A DNA stretch of 64,000 bases from Lyophyllum atratum (lineage: Eukaryota; Basidiomycota; Agaricomycetes; Agaricales; Lyophyllaceae). Under the pieces are notes generated by a model that was not told where the DNA came from, searched no databases, and saw only the letters and a list, made by a program, of their open reading frames with translations. The stretch covers positions 1,302,001-1,366,000 of the forward strand of contig JACGCN010000002.1 of assembly GCA_014905825.1 (NCBI GenBank), written 5' to 3'. Position 1 is the first letter of the stretch, and the number at the start of each line of letters is the position of its first letter. The position numbers were made by a program, and so were the translations under genes. Below are positions 10,794-25,107 of this stretch, piece by piece.

Positions 10794-13446
10794 TCACGGT
10801 AGCATGTTTTCTTGTATTGGTATACAAGCGATGAAGCCTAATATGTTGATGGCGACTTGACATATGAATACGACGCGTAGGGCATCAGCGTAGGACTCCA
10901 CGGCGGCGCGTTGCGTTAGAGGGTCCAGTTGGGCTATAATTTCTGTCTTTCGCCTACAAAACAAGGTAAGCCAGGATGACTTTGACAGGATATACCGGCA
11001 GTACCGGATCGCGTCAATGATCTGTATGAGAAAAAGGAGGTTAGAAATTGAAAGTATGCGACATAAAGGATCCGGCTTGCCTCCGATGAGCCAGGACCCT
11101 GTATCCGCTCTCGCAATTTTTGGTGTAACACAGCTTGCAAAATGGCGCCGCTAAGGCTTACCCCCAGGACCTGGCCGGTCGTCCTGAACAAATATGTGAC
11201 TGGCAAAGGCTTATGAAACGTTCGCATTTTTGGAAGGGGTTTGGCTGTGACCTACTGCCTGTGGCGACCGCCATGTCCTCCTTGTAAACACCGGCAATCA
11301 TGGCCTGAAAATGGATCAGTTGACTATCCAGGAAAGGTCACAAGGCGACGGGGACCAACAATTAAGGTACTTGTGATGAAGCTCGCCATTCCAAAACCTT
11401 GAGGGACCAGGTCTAGCCATAGATGGAACGAAGAGGAGTCCTTATTCCAGAACGTGATGAGTACACTCGCAAGGATCGTTAGAAACGAGGATGCCAGGGT
11501 AAGACCATATAGTTTTCCGGTTCTGCGCATGATCCTGTACAGGTTTCAGCAAGACATAAATCTTGTTGCCGAAGAGAGACGAACCAGCCAGCTAGGACAC
11601 TCCCCGTGGAGATGGCGACCTGCGGAAAGGTTAGCACTTCACATGATGTCAATCGATAAGGCCCAATTTACCGAGTGTGGTAAAAGATGGAGACCTTGAC
11701 CATAGGATAACATGTCAGCACCTCCGACGATCTAGCATCACTTGCGAAATTAGACGCACCGGATATCGCGGCAGAATCAAGCCGTACAGCAGAGAAATAC
11801 TGGGGATATCTGTTCGATGGCCGCAGACGTTGACATCAGATGAAAATACTCACTAGTGGTACATTATACATCTATGGGTTAAAACAAGTTGGTGGATTGT
11901 GTGTAAGTGAAAAGGGAAGGCTCACTGTCGAAAAGGCTGACATACTTGTCAGCAGATTGGATATTGAGACTGCTAGCGGTGTTCTCTGGGTTATCAAACG
12001 CAGAGGCATCACAGGATACGGGGCCCAGTGCTTTTCCACAAGAATGAAGATAGTTCCAGTGACGATGCTTGCAATAAAGAGGCCATAGATAAGTGGATGT
12101 GACCAAGGAAGCTCCTCTGAGGTCTTCAAACTGAATCCCAAGAGCAAGCAGCCCACAGTGCCAGCAAGCGTCACAGAACCAAGCAAATCGATGCGACGTA
12201 GTTTTTCAGTCAGACTCTGCTGGCGAACTGCACAGGGCAGTGGAATGTTCACTTTGGTGGCAACCACAATGAAACTAAAAATCAGGAGTGGTGCCTGGAG
12301 ATCACGGTGAGCTTAACGACTTTGCATTGTTGCATCCTTGTCTTTTAAGTACCCACCTGCATATAAAATGCGGCGCGCCTACAATAAATTGGAACTCTTT
12401 TTGGGCGCGGCATCTGGCTATGAAGACTCACCATCCAAACATATCGTTCACCCATCCTCCCAGTGGGCCACCGAGTCCGGCTCCTAACCCGTACAGTCTG
12501 ACAAGCGTTAAAGGGCGATATTTAAGAATAGAAATGGTCCTTACATATTTGCCATCCCTTGATAAAGACCACGTTGCTTTCTACGAGAATAGACGGATTA
12601 GAACAGCGTGAGGTCCACATGTGCACCTAAGGGACTGACAAGGGTATAAAGTCAGAGACAGCGATACTAGCCACTGGAAAATTCTCGCGTTAATAGCATT
12701 ATCGACAACTTGGCAGCGTAGAAGCAAAACCTGTCATGACACTGTCCATCACGTGAATCAAACAGTTCAGTAAAACACGGAGATTACTGAACTGATGACG
12801 GTTGGACTGACCCTCCTCCGCCCATTCCAGCAACTGCACGCGCCGCAATTAACGCGCGCATTGAGGGTGCCAGCCCACAAAAGATAGTACCAGATCCTAG
12901 ATGATGTCATTGGGCGGTACTTTGGATCATGATGAACAACTGTTTTACCAAATAACGATAACGCGATCAGCATCGCGCCCTTCCGACCTAGGATGTCAGC
13001 TAAACGTCCTGAGTGATATTTGGGCGTTTAACACGTCAACAGGGGGGAATAAAAGGGGTATAACAGACCGTATAGCGGCGTAAAGCAACAGACAGATAGG
13101 AGATACGAAGTGCCGATGTAGGATGCCTGATTAGACGCCTTAAACTGACTCCCGATGGGCGTCAAGAGCGTGGCAACGACCGTTCCTGCATTTCGTATTT
13201 AGCCAAGCTTCTTGCCCGTGACTCCGTTTCACACGAACCGTCGAACGCGCCCAAAAGTACTCCAGACCACAGGCCAGCTAGGATCCAAATAACATCGCCT
13301 CTGGTGAATTTCGACATGACCTGCTGGTCGTCGGGAGGTGATTCGGAGGCAGCATCATCGACGTCATTGGTAGCACTGTACGAGGGTGTGGCCTCCTCAA
13401 GCAGCGGCCTTGTTTCGTCCGACGAAGACCTGCGATTTGAATGCAT
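10794..13446 (-). CDS. MFS transporter, vacuolar (Vba-type) DHA family
   Basis: About 18 exons run from 13446 to a stop at 10794. The N-terminal tail contains DETRPLL, an acidic dileucine signal typical of vacuolar sorting. The membrane domain follows in order: WILAGLWSGVLLGAFDGTVVATLLTPIG, SYLLSVCCFTPLYGRLADILGRKGAM (signature A motif), GMGGGGVMTV, GLGGPLGGWVND, then the second half (ITFWNKDSSSF, YLFRTTGQVLGVSLSGA) and the end ADALRVVFICQ...CIPIQENMLP. Members export or import basic amino acids or drugs by proton antiport at the vacuole. An 11-nt exon (12731-12741) is needed to keep GVMTVA, and one intron has a GC donor (11080-11079). Near 11700 one surplus base is needed between ISGAD and VAIST. 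The substrate is not determined. Confidence 0.8.
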
Positions 13447-14778
13447 GAGGAGGGACTGGAGGGGGAATATGGCGGACCAAGCGATGAGCTTTATATTTCT
13501 TTCGCGATCGCGTTGTCAAAAAATTCGTGTCCGCCGGTGACAAATCAGATCATAGAAACGCCTATAGTCTTGCTGTGAGCGATAGAGAGCGGAGAGGGCA
13601 GGAACATGGGCTATGGAATTAGATTTCCGAATCTCAAGACCTTCGCACATGCTGCTCAATGTGTCGATGATTTTGGTCTGATTTTGGTGTCATTTCCCGC
13701 CCTCATCGGCGGCAACACCGTCTGCAACCGGCCGGGCTCCGACAGATTCGGTATATCAGTGAAGCGAAGGTAGCTTGCTGCAAAGATTCCAAGGCCTTGT
13801 CATCATCCTATATTGCGTATCGCCACCCTACGGGTAATCTGCATTAAATGCTTTGTTGAATATTCCCCAGTACCAGACTCAAAAGTGCGGCTTACCTACT
13901 ATTGGCGGCTGTGGCGTGTAAGACAAGGTCATATCAGATAGTCGTGCCATTTTTCACGGCTGCTGACCTTCAAGGTCTGTATGAACCATCAGTTTGGTTT
14001 GTCGCGGCGAGTCCGGAGTGTCAAAGGCATGTGTATCGGACTTACTCCTGGATCGCCTCGGTTCACGGATCCTGTCTGGTCTCTAGTGTCGAATACTTCG
14101 CCATTGAGCTGAGGAGCCCATGAAGTACGCAAACAACGAGCGCTACCGCTTTTTTAGTTCGAGCCTTTGCAAGTCATGTGCACTTTTGCCGCTAACGGCA
14201 CTCGAGGCAGTTCTGAGTTTACGACCTTTCGCAACTTGTACGTCACCTGCCAGTATACCTCTCGGCGCTCGCTATTGCCTTTTACTCGTCCTTCGTGTCA
14301 TTTATTCTTGAAGACCCATCGAGAACCTGCTAGGATGTTCGAAACCAGGAATCTTCCGGATCCCCAGTGATTTATATGTGGAGGAGGAGGAGGAGTAAAT
14401 TCTCCCAGCCACCACATTCCGAGAACATCGTCATTTGTTACACTGGTCACTTTCCGACGCCATTCTGCATCTGCCACAAAACGCTATAAGACGGTCCTAC
14501 AACCTCGGATCCGCGTATGTTTTGGGCTCGGGCGCTCTTTTTCAGAACTGTCAGATCTCTGGAGCACCGCAGAGAACCCAGGGAAGCTCGGAAACAGAAG
14601 CTGGATGCGAACACGAGACTCTTTGCATCGATGATATCATATAGAGACTTGATTGGAGTTAAGAGGTGAAGGATCTTCTCGGACTCGCGAGCCGGCTTGC
14701 ATGTCGTATCTAGCCTGCCGGGGACCCCTTCGATTCCGGCGCCGTCCGCCCGCCAGGCTTTTATGTGTCTTTTGACAG
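13447..14778. other. Long region without a supported gene
   Basis: About 1.3 kb upstream of the MFS gene. It contains only short overlapping open frames and a short GGA run near 14382-14395. The far end may hold 5' exons of the hypothetical gene beginning before 14779, which I could not define. Confidence 0.4.
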
Positions 14779-15397
14779 ATTGTCAAGTCTTTAGGTGAGA
14801 GAAGAGAATTCGAAGATGCTGCCATTCGTTGGCAAGTTCATGATTTGATCATAATCGTGAGTCTTTCCTTATCCAGGGCACGCACATGTGTCGTGCAAGA
14901 GACCTTGTTGGGGCCATAGCTCACAGTACTTAGCCTCTTGGGCGTTATATATACTGAAGCATATTTATAATCTTAGGCAGATGTGGCCGCATCTATATAT
15001 GCGATGCTTGTCGGATACAAGATGGGTTCCTATCAGGTCGACATCCCTTCGAAAGCGCTGGCTACGTCACTTGTCAAGCCACAGTTGGCATTAAGATGGG
15101 CGGAGGAGCTCACGAGAACAGTGGGACAGCCGTGGTATCAGGTCACGGTTACGAAAGGTCGAGTACTTATAGGAGAACTCGCACTGTATTCTGATGTTAT
15201 CGGGATCCCAGAGACACCTTGCAAAAACGGTCTACGAAAAGCCTACTTCGTGCGAGTTGATAAATGGGTAAACCTTTCCTACTCTTGTCTTGAACAATCT
15301 AATTCGTTGAAATACATGTTTGGATAACGAGAGTACTCCTTGACATCATGATTTCATTTCTTAGAACCCTGGATACTGTCTATCCCGCTGTATATGA
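14779..15397 (+). CDS. Unrecognised gene, 5' end not found
   Basis: Two exons join exactly in frame across a 120-nt GT-AG intron. Exon 14779-14856 (IVKSLGERREFEDAAIRW, HDLIII) is followed by exon 14977-15267 (ADVAASIYAMLVGYKMGS, WAEELTRTVGQPWYQVTV, LIGELALYSDVIGIPETP, YFVRVDKW). A possible last exon, 15365-15397, adds NPGYCLSRCI and stop. The amino-acid mix and matching phases look like genuine coding, but I recognise no domain and found no start. It could be a real gene with undetected 5' exons or a relic. Confidence 0.4.
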
Positions 15398-15807
15398 AGG
15401 ACGGCATTAAAGCGATTTGTTTCTATCTGCCGTCACTGCTTTGTTCGATGAATTGCTGGAGATAGTTATTCCTCATATGGATGTCCAGACGGGACGCTAG
15501 GAACGTAATGGCTGGTAGGGACTTGGTTCTTGCTGGGCCACTGTGTTATCGTATGCAACGGGGAGTGGTTGTTCGCGCAATATGTGGGTTTGGAACACAA
15601 AAGAAGGGCATTGGAAATTGAAATTAATTGAGATGATCCAACTAAGCACTAGACTAAGGAACAAAGTTTACATAATAGAGTGATTTTCTAGGAGGTACGG
15701 ACCTGACTGACCCGTCTACCAAACTTTTTGTGCCAACAACTACGGTGTCTGCTGGAAGCTGTGACTGTGGAGAGATCTGCTGTAATACCGCCGCCGCTGC
15801 CCATTCA
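15398..15807. other. Intergenic, kinase gene upstream region
   Basis: 410 bp between the hypothetical gene and the AGC kinase start. The kinase frame is open upstream to 15730, but the first ATG in that frame is 15808. Nothing else was seen. Confidence 0.4.
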
Positions 15808-18655
<2,848 letters not shown>

Positions 18656-19461
18656 GACATGGCATATGGATAGCGTGGTGGTATGATTGTCGATGACAGA
18701 AGATCTGTCGAGGGGGGATGTTCTGCTTTGATTTCCAGGATCTCGGCTTGGGCAGGGGAGGTGACTGCGACTGGGTATAGACGACAAGAATGGTTAGTAG
18801 GGTTTGATTAGGTTCCTTTGCACTTCCGTCCATGCTTTCACGACTCTGTCAGAGGGTTGAATATGTTGCTTTATAATTGACGAGACTATGGTATACAAAG
18901 ACAAGAAATATTGAATTGACTTGACGGGAAGCACATGGACGGAATGGATGGTGGTTTTGTTCTCCGCGACGTGGGAGGTGACACATGGATCGTGCGGCTG
19001 GATCGAGCAGGATGCCGAATGCGGATCCTAATTTTGCAAGCATGACCCTGTAGCAACAAATTTGGCGGATGGCCGAATGGGGACTAGCGGGCACACCAAT
19101 CGACGATCTGAATGCCCGATTTGGCGTGACGCAACCTGCATTCAACCCTGCAGCGATCGGGTATGCTTAAAAAATGGGGTGCATTGGGCAGAGAGCAAGC
19201 TGGGGCACAGTGCTAAGAGGCGCAGGAAGGTATATGGGCAGCATACGTAGACCGCAACACTTCCCATACGAGAAAGCAGAGCATAGAGCAGCCTCGGTCC
19301 CTCGGGGATGGGCTGGATAAAGGTGGATCTCGATTTACTGGAGTGTGACATGTGACAGGGTTGTTACGTACTCGGAAGTCTCCCTTTCTCCACCGTAACA
19401 GTTGGGCTTTTCACTACTTAGGACAATTCATCCTCGCGAGTCCAGTTCTCCAGTCCTCCCC
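18656..19461. other. Intergenic region before the HSF-type gene
   Basis: 806 bp between two plus-strand genes. No conserved coding content. It would contain the kinase 3' UTR and the HSF promoter. I did not find clear heat-shock elements. Confidence 0.4.
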
Positions 19462-21585
19462 ATGGCTGATCTCTACCCGCCGTCTTATCCCTCCCGCTCC
19501 TTCCAGCGTTCCCCCGACTCCCTCTCCTCCTCCCAGTACTCCTCCAATGCCGTCCCCTACCCTCCCCAGGTCATCACGTCCCAGCACTCCGGCTCCAGTG
19601 CTGGCAGCTCCGAAGAAAATCATGACCAGCCCCCGAGTCCCACAAAATCTTCCGATCACCAGCCACAAAAGACAGAGACAAAACCACAGGCTACCTTCCT
19701 GACAAAACTCTACGCGCAAGTATCAGGCGCTCGTTCCTTTGTTTTGTCATCTCACGCGTCTTTGCGCAATCAGTCTCTTGGAGCGTCCGGAAAATCATCA
19801 TATGATTCGTTGGGATCCCGCTGGCGAACACATCATCGTAGAACGGCCAGAGCAGCTTGCCTTGCACGTCCTGCCTAGTATCTATCGTCAATCGAGATTC
19901 GCCAGCTTCTCCCGGCAACTAAATGTGTGTCTTCTCTCCCAACCTTTCTTCCGATACTCATTGTGCCTTTTTCATGGTTAGATTTATGGCTTCATGCGCA
20001 AAGTCAATCTCCGCAATGTCGACCCCGCCATTGACGATCCCGACGCCAGCACATGGTGTAAGTTGTCCCGGCTCACGTGATATCATCCACTTTTTTTGTT
20101 GACAAGTCCCGCACATTGCAGCCCATCCCACTCTGAACCGGCATTCTCCACCGGAAGTAGTTTCTAACTTTAAGCGTCGCGTGCCGCCCCGTCTTCCTAA
20201 ACCTAGGAAACGCGACATGCAAGATCCCCCAGCGATCCCGCCACCACGCTCAGCGATAGGCATTGGCCCTGTTCCTCTTATGGTCCCATCCTCTGTCGGT
20301 CCGTCGTCCCATAGGCCTGGCACAGTGGGTCGTGCTCGTGGATTCTCCGCTCCGGGATCATTTACGCCCCTAAGTCAGGGTGGGGGTGCCACATGGGGTA
20401 CCAGCTATCCGCGATCCGCACTGCCGCCGCTCACAGTCCCCTCTGACCCTCCTCACATTTCGCATGGTAATCTCTACAGCTCTCCCCATACCCTTCATCA
20501 TCCGATAACCCCTCCTGATGAATCCCCGACGTCGGGGGGTTTCAACGGCATGGGTTCCTACTCGACGTCAAATCGCGACATGATGGTTTCGTCGCCTCAA
20601 TACCCCTACCAGGAGCAACCTAGTTGGTCATATTCCCAGAATAGCAATGGAAGCACTTCGAGCCATAATGGCAGTCTTTCCTCGCTGCTGAATCCCAGCG
20701 GTGGTGGATATTCCCGGCCGACCCCGACGATCAATACTTCTTACGCATCTCCTTTCTCGTCCATGCCCATGCAAGCTGAACACAGTGCATCGTCTTTATC
20801 TCCTGACAGCCGTCCTACTACAGGCTATTCCATGTCGTCAGTCTCTTCCCTTCCCTATCATGACGACCACCTTCAGCACGACTATTCCCGTCCTAACTCC
20901 TCTCACCATCGTCCCATTTCTCCTGCGCGCCCCCACTCTTCCAAGTCAGGATATCCCTCAGCGTCTTTGAGCGTGCGACGCGCCCGCCGCCACAGCCAAG
21001 CTATGAGTCCGTACCCGAGCCCATACGATCATAATGAACAACAACGTCCTTCGACCTCCCCACAGCCCGTGGATGATCACCAGTCAGTCGGCCTTCCACG
21101 CGTCCGGAGCATGATCCAATTGCCTTCAGTGGACGGTTACCCATTCAACCCATCCCAGGCTGACTTTGCATATAGTGCCGTCCCGGGTACGGTGACGCAC
21201 ACATCATCTATGGATTCGATGAACGATGGGTGGAATCACAGGAATGCCCGCCCCTCCACATCGACCTCGTCAATATCAGCGGCCTCCCACTCGTCGTCAA
21301 CGCAAGCGACAACCCCTCCTGTGCCAGACAACTACCATCCTGATACAGATATCAACCGATGTAAGTCTCGATCTTCCATTTTTTATCTTGTTGGATTTCA
21401 TTCCTCAATCTCTTCCATTCTCCTTACCATTGTCTCGTTATTTTTCCTCTTGTGCCTTTCGCATTCACAATAACTTACGATCCCGTTTACTGACCAGTCT
21501 TGAACAATCAGTCTCGCCCGATTTCGGCTTTGTCCCGATGAACGAACATATTCCTCACCACTACAAAGCCACGGGTGAGATGTAA
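19462..21585 (+). CDS. HSF-type DNA-binding transcription factor
   Basis: Five exons (19462-19715, 19774-19924, 19982-20057, 20122-21360, 21512-21585) give 597 codons. After a Ser/Pro-rich leader of about 75 residues comes the HSF winged helix (about 78-175): ATFLTKLYALLERPEN, MIRWDPAGEHIIV, VLPSIYRQSRFASFSRQLN and IYGFMRKVNLRN. A very long Ser/Pro/His/Tyr-rich disordered tail follows. I see no heptad HR-A/B trimerisation coiled coil, so it looks more like Mga1/variant HSF regulators of filamentous growth than classical Hsf1. Intron 1 uses a GC donor (19716-19717), forced because the GT reading breaks the LYALLERP join. Target genes unknown. Confidence 0.85.
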
Positions 21586-22387
21586 TGTCGCCCGATTGCC
21601 ACATCCTCCACCCGCTTGTTGTCTTCTTCGCCGTTATTGGACACTATTTCGCTGCCTCATTTGTTTGCTGCTTTGAGGAGGGGATCCCGTTCTCCACCAT
21701 TGACGATCCGCATCTTGGAACCTGTCGTTTCTGAATTTGTACTTCGCCTCCTGTCTGTATACCTTCGCTGCCTCCGTCCACCCACACCCATTGATATCTA
21801 CTTGCCATTTGATACCATGTCTCCGATCCTGATGTAGCCCTTGCCCGCCTGCCTAGACAATACAATCCTGTTTCGACCGCCACATATGCACCCTGTGTGG
21901 CAAATATAAAAAAGGGTGATTAGGCACCCCCAGCATGCATGCCGTTCCACCACGTTCCATGGAGATCAGCCAATTGGGAGCGTGGCCCGACAAACCTTAT
22001 TTGATAAAGCAAGCTTCTTTCCGATCGAAAATAGATTTCCCCAACAGAACTTCTGATCGGAAGCAAAATCAAGGTAATCGGGGTGGACCCCCGAGTCACC
22101 GCTGTGATGATTACCGGTCTACTGGGTCCACATGATCGATCACATTCACGGCCGCCCGTCGCTGTAACTTTGCTAGCCGACTCTGTAGCAGCCTCATCAG
22201 AATGATTCATGCATCATCCATGCTGTCTTGTATTCAGAGTCCTAGTTAATAATCGTACAATGGTTGGTTCCAAGTCAGGTCAGTCCGAGAGCGAGAGAAA
22301 ATGGTAAAAAGATGGCGGTAATAGATGTCAGTAAATTGCACGAAAGTAGATATAAATCAAAAAGGTCCAACAAACGTGCCCTCCTCA
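21586..22387. other. Intergenic region between convergent genes
   Basis: 802 bp separating the HSF-type gene and TVP38. The short open frames have no recognisable content. An 8-bp inverted repeat (GTGGACCC at 22083, GGGTCCAC at 22124) is present. I see nothing else. Confidence 0.4.
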
Positions 22388-23788
22388 TCACCGCTCCGTT
22401 GACGGCCGATATGGCATCAGGTGTTGTGGAGAGCGGAAAGGGGATTCCGCCATGGGCTCTTGTCCCCGTCCTGATTCGATGTCGTGTGTCTCCTGCGAGG
22501 AGAGGAAACCAATCGTCTCTTCGGCGTCACATGTAATGGGTTCGTCGTCCAGCTCGTTGTTGACCGCCTTGCGGGCAACGATGGAGATATAGATGAGGAT
22601 CGCAATGCATAATACGATCCCGAACGCGGTCCACAGCTCCGCAGCAGTGTGCTCATGAGGTTCATTCGCCTTTGTCGGGTCGACGACATGGTAATCTTTG
22701 AACGAGGCTATCGAAGCGCCCATACTTGTGTGAATTATGACTTTGAAAAGCGAGAGCCCCGTGCAAAGCGTATAAGTGCGCAGAGTCAGCGTAGGCGATG
22801 CGGCCAAAAGGCAGTTCATGACATTATACGGGTAGGGTGCCAGCCGAATGAGGAAAAGAAGTTTAGGCCGCCTTTCGACGGCGCGTACCACGCGCTTGAC
22901 AGTGATCGTTGAGGAGAGCCATCGCGAGATGCAGTCTCGGAAGAAAGTGCGAGAGATGAGGAAGACTGTGAGAGCACCCGAAAGCGCTGCGAAATAAGAG
23001 ATGATAGCGCCGGTCCATGGACCAAAAGTATATCCGGATAATGTAATGAGCGTAGAGTACAGAGGGATAGGAGCTGTAAGTTTTTGGATTAGGGTGATAT
23101 TTATACGATACTAACAATAGCACTCACGAAAGGTGGTCATAAAAATGAGCAAGAAGAGAGTTGCATAGCCAAACTGCTTGTCACTTTGCAGCCAATGAGA
23201 CAGTTCGTCGAGTCCTACGCGAAGACCCCGGTTAGATTCGAAGGCATAGGAGAGCCGCTGTCAAAACTCACGTGAAAAGACCTCATCTCGGTATAGCGCG
23301 ATGGCGGCCACAAATGCAAGACTTGTTGTAGCGTACAGTATTAAAGGAATCCATGGTCGTATTAGGTTAGTTATCCGCAGGCCCCTTGGCCGACTGTAGG
23401 TTGATGATGTCTGTGAATTGGCCCTATTCGGACCAAGAAGTGGAGACGGTTGCCGGAAAAAAGGAGAATGTTTCTGGGTCGATGATGAGACAGGATGAAC
23501 GCGCGCAGCTCGCGATTGCGAACTGGGGCCCAGATATCCATGCCTGGAGGGAGAATTGCTCTGTTGGCGCGCTGAGGGTCCGGGGGATAGCCCCCGTGGG
23601 GTATTATGTCCTACGAGGTCGCTGAGAGGTGTCGACTTCTCATCAGTAAACTCGGTATGCTGCTCGAGATGGATATATCGAAAGGGCGACTGCGATTGTC
23701 GATGTAGAGGAGATGGTGAGATGGAGACAGGACGGGCTGGAGAAGACGAAGCGAGATTAAGGGATGGTGGACGACGGTTGGGCTCCAT
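22388..23788 (-). CDS. TVP38: TVP38-like Golgi membrane protein (VTT domain)
   Basis: Three exons (23272-23788, 23128-23214, 22388-23073) give 429 codons. A disordered Ser/Pro N-terminus (about 130 residues) precedes TM segments (IPLILYATTSLAFVAAIAL, FGYATLFLLIFMTTF). The VTT/SNARE-associated core follows: IPLYSTLITLSGYTFGPWTG, then FLIRLAPYPYNVMNCLLAAS, the re-entrant F..R..P..P...N motif. A last TM (FGIVLCIAILIYISIV) and acidic cytosolic tail end the protein. The VTT family includes Tvp38, TMEM41B and VMP1, which act in lipid scrambling and Golgi/ER membrane dynamics. All exon phases agree. The leader upstream of the start is strongly pyrimidine-rich on the coding strand. Confidence 0.9.
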
Positions 23789-24481
23789 TTGGATTCCTGT
23801 CCAAGGGTAACAATAAAAGAGAGAGGAGAGAGAGGGAGAAAAGGAGAGAAAAGGAGAGAAGAGAGGAAGGAGAGTAAGCTGCGAAGGAAATGACAGCAGA
23901 TGGACGACGGAAACCAAGCCAAGGCACAATTTGTCCGTCCCTCCAAATAACTGTCCCACGCCATCACTTGCAACATGAGTTTCCGAATGTTTTGACGTCA
24001 CAAGACGACGAAGAACCTCCCCTTGACCAGCATGCTAACGACTCATGTGTACAAGCTGTTCATGGGCAAGAAAGTTGTTGACTGGCCGTAGTCCAAGCCA
24101 GTTTTTACCAGGTGACTGTCCGAGTCATATGTCGACTCGACATTCGCGAAGACTTCTTGCAGCGCGTTGACCGTGACGCGCATCTCGAGCGATGATATAT
24201 GTCGTCAACGTAGACAGTATCCAGTGAGCAACAAGTTGATGAGGAGCAGAGACCTGGTAAAGATAATGCTCAGGTTTGATACTGATCACAGCGGTCAGCT
24301 GATCAACGGACAGACTTCCTTTTAGCCACCTCCATCGTGTCGCGGAGCTCAAGCGCAGAGCCAACGTGGGCACCCCTTTTTCCTACAAGGTATGCATACA
24401 GCTTCTCGTTCAAGGCATTCCATGTGTGCCACTGTTAGCTGTCAAACGACATTTCTCCGCTAACTGCCCAGCTGACTTGCT
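23789..24481. other. Intergenic region, divergent promoters
   Basis: 693 bp between the divergent TVP38 gene and the small membrane-protein gene. It begins with the purine tract at 23814-23877. No coding signal was seen, although the TVP38 frame stays open upstream to about 24001. Confidence 0.4.
23814..23877. repeat. Purine (GA/GGA) low-complexity tract
   Basis: About 64 bp composed almost only of A and G in units such as GAGAGAGG and GAAAAGGAGA. On the minus strand it is a CT-rich tract 26-89 bp upstream of the TVP38 start codon, a position where fungal genes often carry pyrimidine-rich leaders near the transcription start. Confidence 0.6.
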
Positions 24482-24940
24482 ATGTTGACTAGGACACCCC
24501 GAAGTAGCGCCATTACGTCGTTAATGTTCATCATACGCCCCCTTCATAGCCGGGGACTTATCACTACTCTGCAAGGTCCCAGGCTCCAATGGCGCTCCTA
24601 CAGTGAAAGTACGACCCAAAAGCCACGATCGGGTCACGCGCAATGGTACTCCGATATCGCGCCAGCGATGATTCCTATATTTCTCTTGGGCTCTGCTGTT
24701 TACCTGGTAAGCATTGGACATGACTTCATTTATGCTCTACTTACTCATCCCCTTCGAACCGTGCAGGGACTGCAACTCGCGCAACAAAAACTGTCACACG
24801 AGAAATTTATGGAGGAAGCGTCAGTCCGTGTTAGAAATCTGGAGGCCGAGGTAGATGCTCTACAGGAAAAGCGAGCAAGTCAGACCCAGGACACTACTTT
24901 ACCATCTGTCAGTACTACCAAAAAGACTAGTTGGTGGTGA
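24482..24940 (+). CDS. Small mitochondrial-type single-pass membrane protein
   Basis: Two exons (24482-24706, 24767-24940) give 132 codons. The N-terminus is Arg/Ser/Thr-rich without acidic residues (MLTRTPRSSAITSLM, RPLHSRGLITTL), as expected of a mitochondrial presequence. One hydrophobic helix follows (MIPIFLLGSAVYL), then a coiled-coil-like charged segment (EEASVRVRNLEAEVDALQEK). The open frame also reads through the intron, but gtaagc...gtgcag is a good GT-AG pair. I do not recognise the family; the layout suits an inner-membrane organising or assembly factor. A second in-frame ATG at 24524 could be the real start. Confidence 0.55.
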   Translation: MLTRTPRSSAITSLMFIIRPLHSRGLITTLQGPRLQWRSYSESTTQKPRSGHAQWYSDIAPAMIPIFLLGSAVYLVSIGHDFIYALLTHPLRTVQGLQLAQQKLSHEKFMEEASVRVRNLEAEVDALQEKRASQTQDTTLPSVSTTKKTSWW

Positions 24941-25107
24941 CCATGAGGTCCTTCGCATATGAACACCCAGGACCCAGGTGATGAACGGCTCGGAAGGGTA
25001 TATTAGAATCTATCTAGGAAGAGGAATTAACTAAGGATCGAGGCTACAGGCCGGTTTTACCGTAGAAAGATGAAATGAAATGCGCAAAGGAATGAGATGA
25101 GGGGGTT

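Noticed and set aside
10534..10860. 108-codon plus-strand frame
   Set aside because: It overlaps the last MFS exon antisense and shows no recognisable content.
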